DNA of 64,000 nt, from assembly GCF_003853415.1 (NCBI RefSeq), contig NZ_QTPP01000012.1, forward strand, positions 124,001-188,000, read 5' to 3'. A program made the translations under genes and the position numbers. This stretch comes from Burkholderia sp. Bp9142 (lineage in GTDB: Bacteria; Pseudomonadota; Gammaproteobacteria; Burkholderiales; Burkholderiaceae). This document shows positions 18,728 to 27,079 of this stretch, one piece after another (the stretch's first letter is position 1; each line of letters starts with the position of its first letter). The notes under the pieces were generated by a model that saw only the letters and a list, made by a program, of their open reading frames with translations, had not been told where the DNA came from and did no database searches.

Positions 18728-19249
18728 ATGAGCTCGACATTCACTTATACCGAGGCGACGACCTTTACCGTCACGCATGCGCGACATCTGGCCGCCAAGG
18801 TGGCGACCGACCTAAAACGGATGCAGCGGTTCTACGGTGCGCCATCCGACGCGCGCATTGAAGAGTTGCAGGCGGAACTGACGGAGCTGCTGAAACTGGG
18901 TTACGTTGAACGGGTGCTCTACGGATTCAAGCGCAACGGGCAATGGATTGAACCCACGCTTCGTTATACCGCTCGCGAACTATTCGGAGCGTCGAGTGGT
19001 GACGACGACCCTGGGAAGGTTCGGCCCGGCGCCGATATTTCTGGTGCAACGTTTTCATCGTATTTGGTGAGGACATCAGCCTGGTGGCAGCTATCTATCG
19101 ACGCGCGGCTGCGAATCGAGTCCGAGCTGCCCGTGCAGCGCACGGGGGCCGACGAGCCGACCGTGGCAGGCGGGCACTATTTCGACGATGACAAAACGTA
19201 TTCGTCCGGTAGCCGGGCGTTGAATCGTTCCAGCGTGAGGGGCCTGTAA
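18728..19249 (+). CDS. cap7: CBASS HORMA-domain sensor/activator (Cap7-like)
   Basis: A 173-residue bacterial HORMA protein. Its opening TYTEATTFTVTHARHLAAKVA, the helix TDLKRMQRFYG and the YERVLYGFKRNGQW-type segment are the pattern I recognise for CBASS HORMA proteins. The C-terminal part after the DDKTYSSGSRALNRSSVRGL stretch would form the safety belt. In type III CBASS the closed HORMA protein binds peptide and activates the cyclase, and the TRIP13-like ATPase resets it. It starts 3 bases after the cyclase gene, and its stop overlaps the next start. Confidence 0.88.
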   Translation: MSSTFTYTEATTFTVTHARHLAAKVATDLKRMQRFYGAPSDARIEELQAELTELLKLGYVERVLYGFKRNGQWIEPTLRYTARELFGASSGDDDPGKVRPGADISGATFSSYLVRTSAWWQLSIDARLRIESELPVQRTGADEPTVAGGHYFDDDKTYSSGSRALNRSSVRGL

Positions 19250-20181
19250 TGTCGCAATCCGTTTCCCAGCTTTTCGAGCGTACGACGAGTTTGCCTGACC
19301 CGGACGCCGCCGAGCGTCTCGCACAGCTCGTCGGTCTCGATGAAAAAATTGTGCGGATGAAGAACATGCTGAGCGTGTTGATTCATCCGGCTGGCTTGTC
19401 ACGATGGCTCGCGGCTCATCACCCGAGCGCGGCGCGGCTAGCGGAGTGCATCCATCGACGGCCGCCACTCATCATTTTGTCGGGCGATGTGGGGTCGGGA
19501 AAGACGGAACTCGCGGAGACGATTGGCGACGCAGTCGCTCGGCAGGAAGACATCGACATCACGGTGTTGCCGTTGAGCCTGGCATCGCGCGGTCAAGGCC
19601 GTGTTGGTGAGATGACGCAACTGGTCAGTGCCGCATTTGAACATGCGCTCGCGGAGGCGACCAAGTGCAAAGCACAGAGCGGCAACGCACGGGGCGCCGT
19701 CATCCTTCTCATCGATGAGGCCGACGCGCTCGCACAATCCCGCGAGACTGACCAGATGCACCATGAGGACCGCGCGGGCGTGAACGCGTTTATTCGTGGA
19801 ATTGACCGCCTTGCGAACGCGAAGGTACCGGCAGCCGTAATCATGTGCACGAATCGCCTGGCGGCGATGGACCCTGCCGTAAAGCGACGCGCTGCCGAGA
19901 TATTTGTATTTGAGCGGCCTGACGACGTTGGTCGACTGGCCGTGTTGAGCCGCTGCCTTGACGGCGTGGGGCTTTCAGCAAAGGCCCTCAGCAAGGTGGT
20001 TGAACTGACGGGTCCCCAAGGTGAGCGGGAGTACGGCTTCACCTACTCGGACCTTGTGCAGCGTCTGGTGCCGGCAATCGTGCTCGACGCCTATCCGTCC
20101 GGACCCATCCGTGAAGCGCGGGCGCTCGATATCGCCCGTTCCATCGCGCCGACTCCACCTTTCAGAGAACTGCAGTCATGA
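19249..20181 (+). CDS. cap6: CBASS TRIP13-like AAA+ ATPase (Cap6-like)
   Basis: A 310-residue AAA+ remodeller that disassembles the active HORMA-cyclase complex and so limits signalling. Walker A is GDVGSGKT (79-86) and Walker B is VILLIDEADA (151-160). Sensor and arginine-finger regions follow (VIMCTNRLAAMDPAVKRRAAEIFVF). The ATG overlaps the HORMA stop (TAATG), showing translational coupling. It lacks a separate N-terminal adaptor domain, as expected for the bacterial form. Confidence 0.9.
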   Translation: MSQSVSQLFERTTSLPDPDAAERLAQLVGLDEKIVRMKNMLSVLIHPAGLSRWLAAHHPSAARLAECIHRRPPLIILSGDVGSGKTELAETIGDAVARQEDIDITVLPLSLASRGQGRVGEMTQLVSAAFEHALAEATKCKAQSGNARGAVILLIDEADALAQSRETDQMHHEDRAGVNAFIRGIDRLANAKVPAAVIMCTNRLAAMDPAVKRRAAEIFVFERPDDVGRLAVLSRCLDGVGLSAKALSKVVELTGPQGEREYGFTYSDLVQRLVPAIVLDAYPSGPIREARALDIARSIAPTPPFRELQS

Positions 20182-20966
20182 ACAGCACTCCCGCGACATC
20201 GCCTGACACGGACTGGATGCGAGACTCTTTCATCAACGTTCAGGAGCAGCTTCGCCTGAGCTTGATGCAGGCGCAACTGTCGATTGCCCATCCCGGCACG
20301 CAAGGAGACGTGACCGAGGGCCACTGGATAGATGTGCTGCGGGCATATCTGCCGAAGCGATACGAAGTGGCGTCCGGTCTGGTCATCGACAGCACGGGCG
20401 GCCGCAGTCATCAGATTGACGTCGTGATTTTCGATAAGCACTTCACGCCGACTTTGCTGGACCAGCAGAACCATCGATATATTCCGGCCGAAGCGGTCTA
20501 TGCGGTTTTCGAAGCGAAGCCAGACATCGACAAAAGCTACCTGACTTACGCGGGCGAAAAGGCTGCGTCTGTGCGCCGACTGATTCGCACGTCGGTCGCA
20601 ATCGCGCATGCCGGCGGCACCTATCCGCCCAAGCCGTTGTTTCCCATCGTCGCCGGCATACTCGCGCCGAAGGCGAGTTGGTCTGACGGGCTCGGGAAAT
20701 CGTTTAGGGACAATCTACCTTCTGCGGCGGACGAGCAACTCGATTGCGGATGCGCGCTCGATGCAGGCGCATTCGATGTTTTCGACGGCAGCCTGAACAT
20801 CGTTTCGTCGAGAGGCAGCCTGATGTATTTCCTCTTTAGGCTGCTGGCCAAGCTACAGTCGCTCGGCTCGGTCCCTGCTATTGATTGGGGCGCCTACGCC
20901 TCCATCGTCGCAAATGTCGGTGGCGGCGCGAATCCTTCGACGTTGTCTTCTGCTCCCGGGCCTTGA
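20178..20966 (+). CDS. nucC: NucC, cyclic-triadenylate-activated DNA endonuclease (CBASS effector)
   Basis: A 262-residue effector, recognisable from the ordered segments TEGHWIDVLRAYLPKRYEVA, HQIDVVIFDKHFTP, VYAVFEAKP, KAASVRRLIRTS and AGGTYPPKPLFPI. The PD-(D/E)XK active site is D81...E112-x-K114. NucC trimers bind cyclic tri-AMP, pair into hexamers and shred double-stranded DNA, killing the infected cell. The ATG overlaps the ATPase stop. The length suits the family. The last ~15 residues (GGGANPSTLSSAPGP) have low complexity and abut an IS remnant 8 bases further on, but the catalytic fold appears complete. Confidence 0.93.
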   Translation: MNSTPATSPDTDWMRDSFINVQEQLRLSLMQAQLSIAHPGTQGDVTEGHWIDVLRAYLPKRYEVASGLVIDSTGGRSHQIDVVIFDKHFTPTLLDQQNHRYIPAEAVYAVFEAKPDIDKSYLTYAGEKAASVRRLIRTSVAIAHAGGTYPPKPLFPIVAGILAPKASWSDGLGKSFRDNLPSAADEQLDCGCALDAGAFDVFDGSLNIVSSRGSLMYFLFRLLAKLQSLGSVPAIDWGAYASIVANVGGGANPSTLSSAPGP

Positions 20967-20974
20967 TGCATTTG

Positions 20975-21896
20975 ATTACACACAATTCAGTCGCCCAGTT
21001 CTCGGGCGTACTTGAGGCCGGCGGCGAAGTCCATCACTCGCTGCAGGCCTTGCCAGATGGTCTTGACTCCGGGTTCCCCGTCACCTTTGCGCGCCAGGAA
21101 GCCGCCGAGCATGGCGACCAAGCGCACGACCTCATTCAGACGCGGTGACGTCTTCGGCGGTTTCTTTTTGTTGAGAATGAATGCCGCGCGCCATTCATCC
21201 CGCTCGAACAGCAGCCCTGCATCCAGGTCCGGGCAAGTTCGACCCAGTCGCATCAACCGAGCGATGCGCCAGGCCACCACCATGAACAATGCCAGCGCGC
21301 GTTCGAGACGCTCCATTGAGGCCAGTTGCAGCGCTTCGACCCGGCAGCCGTTCTTCAGCACGTGAAAGAACAGTTCCACCTCCCAGCGCGCGCGGTACCA
21401 GTCAATAAGCTGCACCGCCGCGTCAAGGTCGTCCACCTCGCGATTACTCAGCAGTCGCCATTCAATCGGCTTGACGCCTGCCGGCGGGGCGACCTCTCGG
21501 GCGACGATGCAAGTGGCACTCACCACGCCGCCTGCAGCATCAGGCAACGCGACACGTTGCGCCCACACCTGCTGCCGTACCGCGCGCGCCGGCTGAGCCT
21601 GACGGGCTGCCAGCGTAAAGTGAATCCTGCCCACTGGCTCACCCGCAGTCACTTTGTCCCACAGCTTGCCGCCGCCAGGCAAGGTGCGATTGTGCTGCGA
21701 GCGCAGTAGCCAATCCGCCGGGTGGCCCAACTCCTTTGCTTTGACCATCAGCGCCATGATGTCCGATTCCCGGTCAGCCACATAGACGAGTCGCGTGGCA
21801 GGCAGTGCGGCTGCGGCCGCCTGTTCGGCAACCCGCTATGTCATTGACCGTAAACGACTTTCTGCGGAGCATCAGCCGCCAGGAGTTGTGTGTAAT
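20975..21896. mobile_element. IS4-family element with internal deletion
   Basis: Terminal inverted repeats ATTACACACAA (20975-20985) and TTGTGTGTAAT (21886-21896) bound a 922-base element, shorter than a complete IS4-family IS (about 1.4 kb or more). On the minus strand the first ~50 bases (…LMLRRKSFTVND) join directly to the middle of a transposase, so an internal segment is missing. It lies 8 bases downstream of nucC and does not interrupt it. It should not move unless a transposase is supplied in trans. Confidence 0.75.
20987..21839 (-). pseudogene. IS4-family (IS50-like subgroup) transposase, N-terminal part deleted
   Basis: The remaining ~265-280 residues contain VYVADRESDIMALM (central catalytic Asp strand of the DDE domain), SQHNRTLPGGGKLWDKV, and the YREK-type signature YRARWEVELFFHVLKNGC with the catalytic Glu. 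The C-terminus (MLGGFLARKGDGEPGVKTIWQGLQ) resembles IS50/Tn5-like transposases. The region that should hold the first DDE aspartate is absent, so the protein is not expected to be active. Confidence 0.8.
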
Positions 21897-22374
21897 GAGG
21901 TGGGGTAGGCCACCGCGACTGTTTCGAAGCATCGAGCGGGTAGCCATGACGCAGCCTGGGTGCAAAGCTGGAGGGCGGCTGGCGCGGGATGAATCCGCGC
22001 GATAGTCCGGCTAGTGCGAGCGTATCATCGCGACTCGCATGCCCGAGGTGCGACGCCGGCTCCGAAGCTGCACACTCAAGGGAAAGCACGGACCGCCCAT
22101 GTCCCAATGGGTTGGGGGTGCTTTGCCCTTCAAGAGCTCTACCTCACCAAAACTGCAGTACTTCTACCCTAGCGAGACCTCTGCCTCCGAGGAGCTTCTA
22201 CCTGAGAGAACTTCACTGCAACGAAGGGTACTGGGGCGACGACTAACGAAAAGCGGCCACCGATGTCGGTGGCCGAATCAATCACTGTCTTTGATGCGAA
22301 GTCGTTCTGTCCTGTCCAACCGGCCTCGGGACCGCTTCGGGGGACACTGGCTTTGGGCGTCTATACTCTGTCAG
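21897..22374. other. Gene-poor stretch after the IS remnant
   Basis: About 480 bases with no ORF I would support. It contains one strong hairpin (next entry) and otherwise mixed, probably degenerate, sequence. Confidence 0.5.
22254..22275. terminator. Perfect hairpin in the gene-poor stretch
   Basis: Arms CGGCCACCGA/TCGGTGGCCG around TG. There is no run of T on either side, so it may be a terminator relic or another structured element; no gene is clearly served. Confidence 0.35.
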
Positions 22375-22548
22375 TCAAACGTCCGAGAAGAGCTCCGTGA
22401 GCCCATCCCAGTCACGGCACAGGACGAGATGCTCGACCAGTTCAAGAATCGCCAGCACCTCACGACGTTTTCGACCCCTGAGCATACGGCGGACTCTGCT
22501 AGTGGTCCTACGCTTGTGTGCCCGACCGGTGGGTGCGTCTCTGCACAT
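22375..22548 (-). CDS. Possible 57-residue protein downstream of the SSB-like gene
   Basis: ATG 22548 follows GTGAGGTATGAC and starts a short basic protein ending in an amphipathic, acidic segment (REVLAILELVEHLVLCRDWDGL). It begins 34 bases after the SSB-like gene on the same strand, so it could be the second gene of that unit. No family recognised. Confidence 0.35.
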   Translation of the reverse strand: MCRDAPTGRAHKRRTTSRVRRMLRGRKRREVLAILELVEHLVLCRDWDGLTELFSDV

Positions 22549-22582
22549 GTCATACCTCACAAACGTCGCGTGAACCGTGCGG

Positions 22583-22900
22583 TTAGGCCGTCGCGGATTC
22601 CGCGCCGGCGGTGACCGGCTTGGCAATCTTCGCCGCCTCGAACGCGAGAATCAGCAAGGTGCCGGTCGGCTTGCCTTCGCGCGACAAATAGAAGTCGGCC
22701 TTTAGCTTGCCGGTCACCTTCACGAAATCTCCTTTCACCAAGTTCGGGTTGACGTCCCGCATTATTCTTACGGAGTACCATGTGGGCTGGCTATCGACGC
22801 CGCGCTGACTCTCGCACAGCCTTAGCTCCCAATACGGCTTGCCCGTTGACTTACTAATTTTTTTCACTGGGTCACTGCCCACGTTACCGAATGCCTGCAT
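22583..22900 (-). CDS. Small single-stranded-DNA-binding-like (OB-fold) protein
   Basis: 105 residues. MQAFGNVGSDPVKK resembles the start of SSB proteins (NLGxDPE), and GKPYWELRLCESQRGVDSQPTWYSVRIM with LVKGDFVKVTGKLKADFY fits the strands of an SSB-type OB fold (KGDxVxVxGxL). It lacks the acidic C-terminal tail of housekeeping SSB (ends AGAESATA), as do many plasmid/ICE versions. RBS AGAGGACATCAGA precedes the ATG. It probably coats single-stranded DNA during element replication or transfer. Confidence 0.72.
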   Translation of the reverse strand: MQAFGNVGSDPVKKISKSTGKPYWELRLCESQRGVDSQPTWYSVRIMRDVNPNLVKGDFVKVTGKLKADFYLSREGKPTGTLLILAFEAAKIAKPVTAGAESATA

Positions 22901-23012
22901 TCTGATGTCCTCTGAAATTGATGTGGCGACGGTGCGACTGCATCGTCAATTTGTATAGCTACCGGAGGTACCGGTTGCGTAAGCTGCAATGACGGCTGGT
23001 TATCGATGAATA

Positions 23013-23043
23013 AAAAGCCCTCCGGGGATAAGACCGGAGGGCA
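23013..23043 (-). terminator. Rho-independent terminator of the replication-relaxation-like gene
   Basis: Arms GCCCTCCGG/CCGGAGGGC (23018-23043, 8-base loop), followed on the minus strand by a T-run (complement of AAAAA at 23013-23017). It lies downstream of the minus-strand gene at 23147 and upstream of the SSB-like gene, separating the two units. Confidence 0.8.
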
Positions 23044-23146
23044 GGTGGGCTAGCTAGGCCCGAGGACAACTTCGTCAGAGAATCATGGCACTGGACTACT
23101 TTCACAGTACTGCGAGACCGGCATTTCGGGCTCGCAATACGTATAG

Positions 23147-24310
23147 TTACCAGTGCTCCTCGCTACGCGAATATTTCAGCAGCGGCGACACAGGAAGAGG
23201 CCACGGCGGCAAAGCATCCGGCCGGCGATATGGCAGGTAGTTCTCGTCGAACCATCCGGCGAGCGGCTGGCGATTGCTTGCGTTGAGCCTCACTTTCGGG
23301 AGCCAGGTCGGTAGAAGTTGCACGACGATGTGACCGACGCACACGTCAATTGCATAGCCACCGGGTTCTTGCGTTACGGCTGCCCAGACCTCGTACACAC
23401 CGTCGCGGGCTTCTCGGAAGTGTCGAGAACTGCCGCGTACGAGCGGCACGTCATTGGCGAGAGCAGCTTTGGCGCGCAGGACGGCTCGTGCGCGCAACCA
23501 AATGCGTTCGGTTCTCGCCAGCACGACGACGCGCCGCAAGACGGCCTGATTTGGTAAGCGCATACCGACTCGGCCGGCGAGCGCTGACAGGGCTGCTTCA
23601 CGGTCTGCGCCGCGCTTGCTTCTGTCGATTTCGAACCACGTCAGGCCGTCGTCTTCGAAGGCGACGGCGTCGGGCCGCAAGGTGCGCGTCCCATTGGGCA
23701 ACTCGACGCTCAGGAATCCCTGAATAGCGGCTTCGCCCTCGTCGCGTTGAAGATTGAGGTCTTGTAGCGCTTCGCGCTCGGTCATCGCCCGAAGACCGCG
23801 TGCTTCCGCGCCGAGAACAATGAAATTCATCCACAACGCATGCTCAGGATTTGACATGTCCACGACCCGTCGAACCGAAGAGACGGCCTGTACCCCTCGG
23901 TCATTGAGCCATCTTGCGCCAGCGACGGTTAGACCGTACACATGCTGGAATCGGTCGGTCCGGTAACGGCGCACGAAGTTCGCTTTCGTAAGACCGCGCA
24001 TCGCTCGTTGCGCGGCGGTGAGCGCAGCTTTGAACGGCCGCTCTGGAAAGCACGCCACGGCAATGTCGATAGCGCGTACGACACGAAAGCGGTCGACGGT
24101 CTCGAGCGCGCGCAGCCATACAATTTGTTGAAGGGCGCTTGGGTGAATCTCGGCGGTAATGCCGCGATTCACAAAGCGCGGTTGTGGCTGTACGTTGTCG
24201 CTAGCTGCGCCATCGGCGTCGTGTTCACGAGGGCGCGGGTTTTGTTCCACCTCGGCTGCAACTTGTTCGCCATGGGGGCCGTCCATCGGCGCCGTAGTTT
24301 GATGTTTCAT
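23147..24310 (-). CDS. Replication-relaxation-like protein (putative)
   Basis: 387 residues from ATG 24310 (open to 24376). The N-terminal third after residue ~45 looks like winged-helix DNA-binding sequence (QIVWLRALETVDRFRVVRAIDIA ... LTKANFVRRYRTDRFQHVYGLTVAGARWL). The middle has LRPDAVAFEDDGLTWFEIDRSKRG, an acidic/E-x-D-x-(S/T)K segment like the nuclease-like core of Replic_Relax-family proteins of plasmids and ICEs. No HUH histidines typical of a relaxase are visible. The family is linked to plasmid replication or relaxation, fitting the SSB-like and Rep genes nearby. Assignment by pattern only. Confidence 0.5.
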   Translation of the reverse strand: MKHQTTAPMDGPHGEQVAAEVEQNPRPREHDADGAASDNVQPQPRFVNRGITAEIHPSALQQIVWLRALETVDRFRVVRAIDIAVACFPERPFKAALTAAQRAMRGLTKANFVRRYRTDRFQHVYGLTVAGARWLNDRGVQAVSSVRRVVDMSNPEHALWMNFIVLGAEARGLRAMTEREALQDLNLQRDEGEAAIQGFLSVELPNGTRTLRPDAVAFEDDGLTWFEIDRSKRGADREAALSALAGRVGMRLPNQAVLRRVVVLARTERIWLRARAVLRAKAALANDVPLVRGSSRHFREARDGVYEVWAAVTQEPGGYAIDVCVGHIVVQLLPTWLPKVRLNASNRQPLAGWFDENYLPYRRPDALPPWPLPVSPLLKYSRSEEHW

Positions 24311-25320
24311 CGCTTGTACGTCCGGCAAAAAGATGTTTGCGGTGCCACTCGCGAAGCGGGGTGTCGTCTGGCGCACGTGTGGCGTTTTTCCGTATAGCTA
24401 CTGCGCTATCAAGGTTCGGTAGGCTGACCACCACGCGCGCCGAAAAAGTTTGGTTCTTTCCAGGCATCGTTGCCCGGCTGGGCGCGGGCAGGGGTCAACT
24501 GTTTCGTCCCCTTACCCAGCCTCGCGCGCAGGGGCGCGCGGCATCGACGTATTCGTCGCGACGTCCGGCAAGGCGCATGTGCGTTCGGCCCGGCTGCGCC
24601 GGTGCGAACCCCCGCCACCGTCCGCAGGCGTTTGTGCAATGCCACTGTTTTTCCGGAACGTCGGCGCCGACTGTGCGTCCGGCATGACGTGCTGACGCTG
24701 GCTGCCCCACGCTGCGAGAGCAACTCTATCGCCGCCGCAGCATGGGGACCCCGTGCCAGTCTGCGCGTGCGCTGTCGCGCTCGCGCGTGTCGACAACGCC
24801 GACATGCGCTCGGACGGTGGCGGGGGTTCGCACCGGCAAGCCGGGCACGGTCGCGAGCAACTGCGCTCCCATAGCTGTGCCTACTGACGGAAATGCGACC
24901 CTTGCACGCCGGTGAACGTTGTGCCGATGAACGCGGCTGGACGCCGCGCCGTCCGCCGGCTGCTGTCGTCGGAAGCACCGTTCGGTGCCGACGGGGCAGG
25001 CCTTAAAAAAGACGTACTGGGCAATGTTGAGGGTGCCCCCAGCGCGGGTCACGAGCGTCCGGATAAATGCGAGCGCATCAGGAGTGCATCGAGTCAGCTC
25101 GTGCGGAAGTCGCTCTGGTAGATTGCACGGAAACCGCTATGATGTTCAAGCTACGCGGCCGCGTGATGGCGGAGGCCGCAGGATAGCCGTACTGGTCGCG
25201 TGCGACCTTGGACGATGCTGCCGGTAGAGGGCGCTCGAAGTTTGTCTGGTAGGTAGGGTGCGCGTGGAGCGCCTGCGGCTGGCATCTGCGCGACAGAGCA
25301 AGGCAAATCGGGGGAAGGCC
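24311..25320. other. Long intergenic region with a distant inverted repeat
   Basis: About 1 kb without a convincing gene, more GC-rich than its flanks. It carries the perfect 26-base inverted repeat listed separately and several shorter GC palindromes. ORFs here have Arg/Pro-rich translations typical of noncoding GC-rich DNA. It lies between the divergent replication-relaxation-like and DUF2167 genes, so it must contain both promoters and is a reasonable place for an origin (oriT or oriV). Confidence 0.5.
24599..24836. repeat. Perfect 26-base inverted repeat separated by 186 bases
   Basis: Copy 1 at 24599-24624 (begins CCGGTGCGAACCCCCG, ends CACCGTCCG) and its exact complement at 24811-24836. 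The match extends imperfectly outward through a CCCGGCT block on each side. Random occurrence of a perfect 26-base inverted match in so short a span is very unlikely. Function unknown; an origin or recombination substrate is inferred from the neighbouring mobility genes. Confidence 0.8.
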
Positions 25321-26289
25321 ATGAAGGAAACAAATCGGTCGTTTCTGGTGGGCGTGTGTGCCTGTGTACTTGTTACCGCTGGACCGGTGGTAGTCGCCCA
25401 GGAGAATCCGCAACAGGATTCGTCCCGGCAGGATACGGCCCAACCTTCACAGAACCAGTCTGGGCAGTCACAGACGGAACAGGGCCAACCGGAGCGGGAC
25501 CAACCCGCAGCGTCGGCGGCGGACCCCGAAGTGGAACGAGCGCGAGCAGTATTACGCTCGCTGCATTGGATTCGCGGTCCTCAAGAGGTGACCATCGACA
25601 CGGAGGCCCGGTTCGCTGTCCCTCAAGGTTTTGTTTTCCTGGGAAAGAGCGATACCGACAGGTTCATGGAGGTAATGCATAACCCGCCAAGCGGCCAATC
25701 GTATATGCTTGCGCCTGAAAATCTGTCGTGGTTCGCACTGGTGTCGTACGAGGACACGGGGCACGTGTCCGACACGGAAACCATTGATGCTGATGGGATA
25801 TTGCAAAGCATAAGGTCCGCTACCGATGCGGGGAACGAGGAGCGCGCCAAACGCGGGTGGGGTACGCTAACAATTCAGGGCTGGCAGGAGCCGCCGCACT
25901 ACGACACTGAGACGAAGAGGCTCGAGTGGGCGACCATCGCGGCGGACCAGCAGCAGAGTCAAGTTGTCAATTTCAACACGCGCATCCTGGGGCGCACCGG
26001 CGTCGTATCGGCAGAGCTTGTAGCCGACCCACAGTCTCTCAGCACCTCTGAACTGGGGTTCAAGACGGCTCTTCGCGGTATTGACTTCGTGCAGGGGCAG
26101 TCTTACTCAGAATTCCGTGACGGCGACAAGGTGGCCGAATACGGCCTGAGCGCTCTCATCGTCGGCGGGACAGCGGCTGCGGTTGCTAAGTCCGGCGCAG
26201 GCAAGTGGCTCATCAAGGGGCTGATTGCTGCGGGCATCGCCGTCATGGCGGGCGTCAAGCGGTTGTTCAGCCGCAAGACCAAGGCCTGA
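25321..26289 (+). CDS. DUF2167-like membrane protein
   Basis: 322 residues. ATG 25321 follows GGGGGAAGGCC. A signal sequence (RSFLVGVCACVLVTAGPVVVA) is followed by a Gln/Ser-rich low-complexity segment, then the DUF2167 core: IRGPQEVTIDTEARFAVPQGF, FALVSYEDTGHVSD, LTIQGWQEPPHYDTETKRLEW, VNFNTRILGRTGVVSAELV. The C-terminus has one or two hydrophobic helices (LSALIVGGTAAAVAK, KWLIKGLIAAGIAVMAGV) and ends basic. First gene of a three-gene unit with a membrane protein and a J-domain protein. The function of DUF2167 is not established. Confidence 0.8.
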   Translation: MKETNRSFLVGVCACVLVTAGPVVVAQENPQQDSSRQDTAQPSQNQSGQSQTEQGQPERDQPAASAADPEVERARAVLRSLHWIRGPQEVTIDTEARFAVPQGFVFLGKSDTDRFMEVMHNPPSGQSYMLAPENLSWFALVSYEDTGHVSDTETIDADGILQSIRSATDAGNEERAKRGWGTLTIQGWQEPPHYDTETKRLEWATIAADQQQSQVVNFNTRILGRTGVVSAELVADPQSLSTSELGFKTALRGIDFVQGQSYSEFRDGDKVAEYGLSALIVGGTAAAVAKSGAGKWLIKGLIAAGIAVMAGVKRLFSRKTKA

Positions 26290-26296
26290 GCCTGTG

Positions 26297-27079
26297 ATGA
26301 ATCTCCTCGACGTGGTGCCGACGGAGTGGTTGATAGTCCTGGTTGTTGTTGCGCTCGCGCTGGCCGATTCGCTTGTTCTGCTCGACTCGCGTGAAGTACT
26401 TATTAATCCAGCAAGCGGAAAATGGGCGGTAGTCCCCTGCTCAAGAATTTTTACTTTGCGGGGAAAGGCGACCTGCCTGCTCAACCCCCTGCTGCTGCAT
26501 CGACCGGTATTCCGCCTGACCCTAGGCGAAGCGCAACTAAGGCATTCGCCGGAGCTATTGTCGAATTTCGCCAGTACGTCTCGCCAAGAATGGGATGAGC
26601 TTCGCCGAGATTTCAACGCGGTATGCCTTCTGCCGTGGGTCGTCGCCACGGGCTTGTTCGTGCTTCTTCCGCTTGGTCTGTTCACTGAATACGGTCACGT
26701 GGCTCTTTGGGCTGCACTGGCGTGCATTTATGTTCCTGCCCTTGCCGGTATATGTGTTGCGTGGCGTGACCGGCATGCGCTCGGTTTGAGTGTCGGCGAC
26801 TGGGCAAGCCTCGCGTTTGACGTTCTTGCATGCCCGCCACACGCACTCAATCTGGTTCGCAAGCTGTCCCTGCTGGCCAGTCGGGCGAGGTTGCCTGACG
26901 GGGACCTGCTCCGTGTCGCTGCATCACTGTTTTCTGGGGACGAAGAGTTCGAGCTTTACCGGCAGGTCGCCGCGATGGTCGACGAGCTTACCGTCGTTGA
27001 AAGTGACGAGGCAGAACTGGCAACCTTGCGCGAGTTAAGGACCGCCCTCAGTCGGGAGATTTCACGAGATGGCTACTAG
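26297..27079 (+). CDS. Integral membrane protein of unknown function in the DUF2167/J-domain operon
   Basis: 260 residues, starting 8 bases after the DUF2167 gene. Hydrophobic segments are at about 11-27 (WLIVLVVVALALADSLVLL), 114-131 (WVVATGLFVLLPLGLF) and 138-155 (VALWAALACIYVPALAGICVAW), with a C-terminal cytoplasmic-looking acidic helical tail (FELYRQVAAMVDELTVVESDEAELATL). It overlaps the next start by 11 bases, implying translational coupling. No family recognised. Confidence 0.75.
   Translation: MNLLDVVPTEWLIVLVVVALALADSLVLLDSREVLINPASGKWAVVPCSRIFTLRGKATCLLNPLLLHRPVFRLTLGEAQLRHSPELLSNFASTSRQEWDELRRDFNAVCLLPWVVATGLFVLLPLGLFTEYGHVALWAALACIYVPALAGICVAWRDRHALGLSVGDWASLAFDVLACPPHALNLVRKLSLLASRARLPDGDLLRVAASLFSGDEEFELYRQVAAMVDELTVVESDEAELATLRELRTALSREISRDGY

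Noticed and set aside
23147..24310. HUH relaxase of the island
   Set aside because: No HxH/HUH histidine cluster or catalytic Tyr pattern; the layout fits a replication-relaxation-like protein better.
24409..24978. 189-codon minus-strand frame in the gene-free region with the inverted repeat
   Set aside because: Arg/Pro/Ser-rich, no start context and no motif; the repeat copies cross it.
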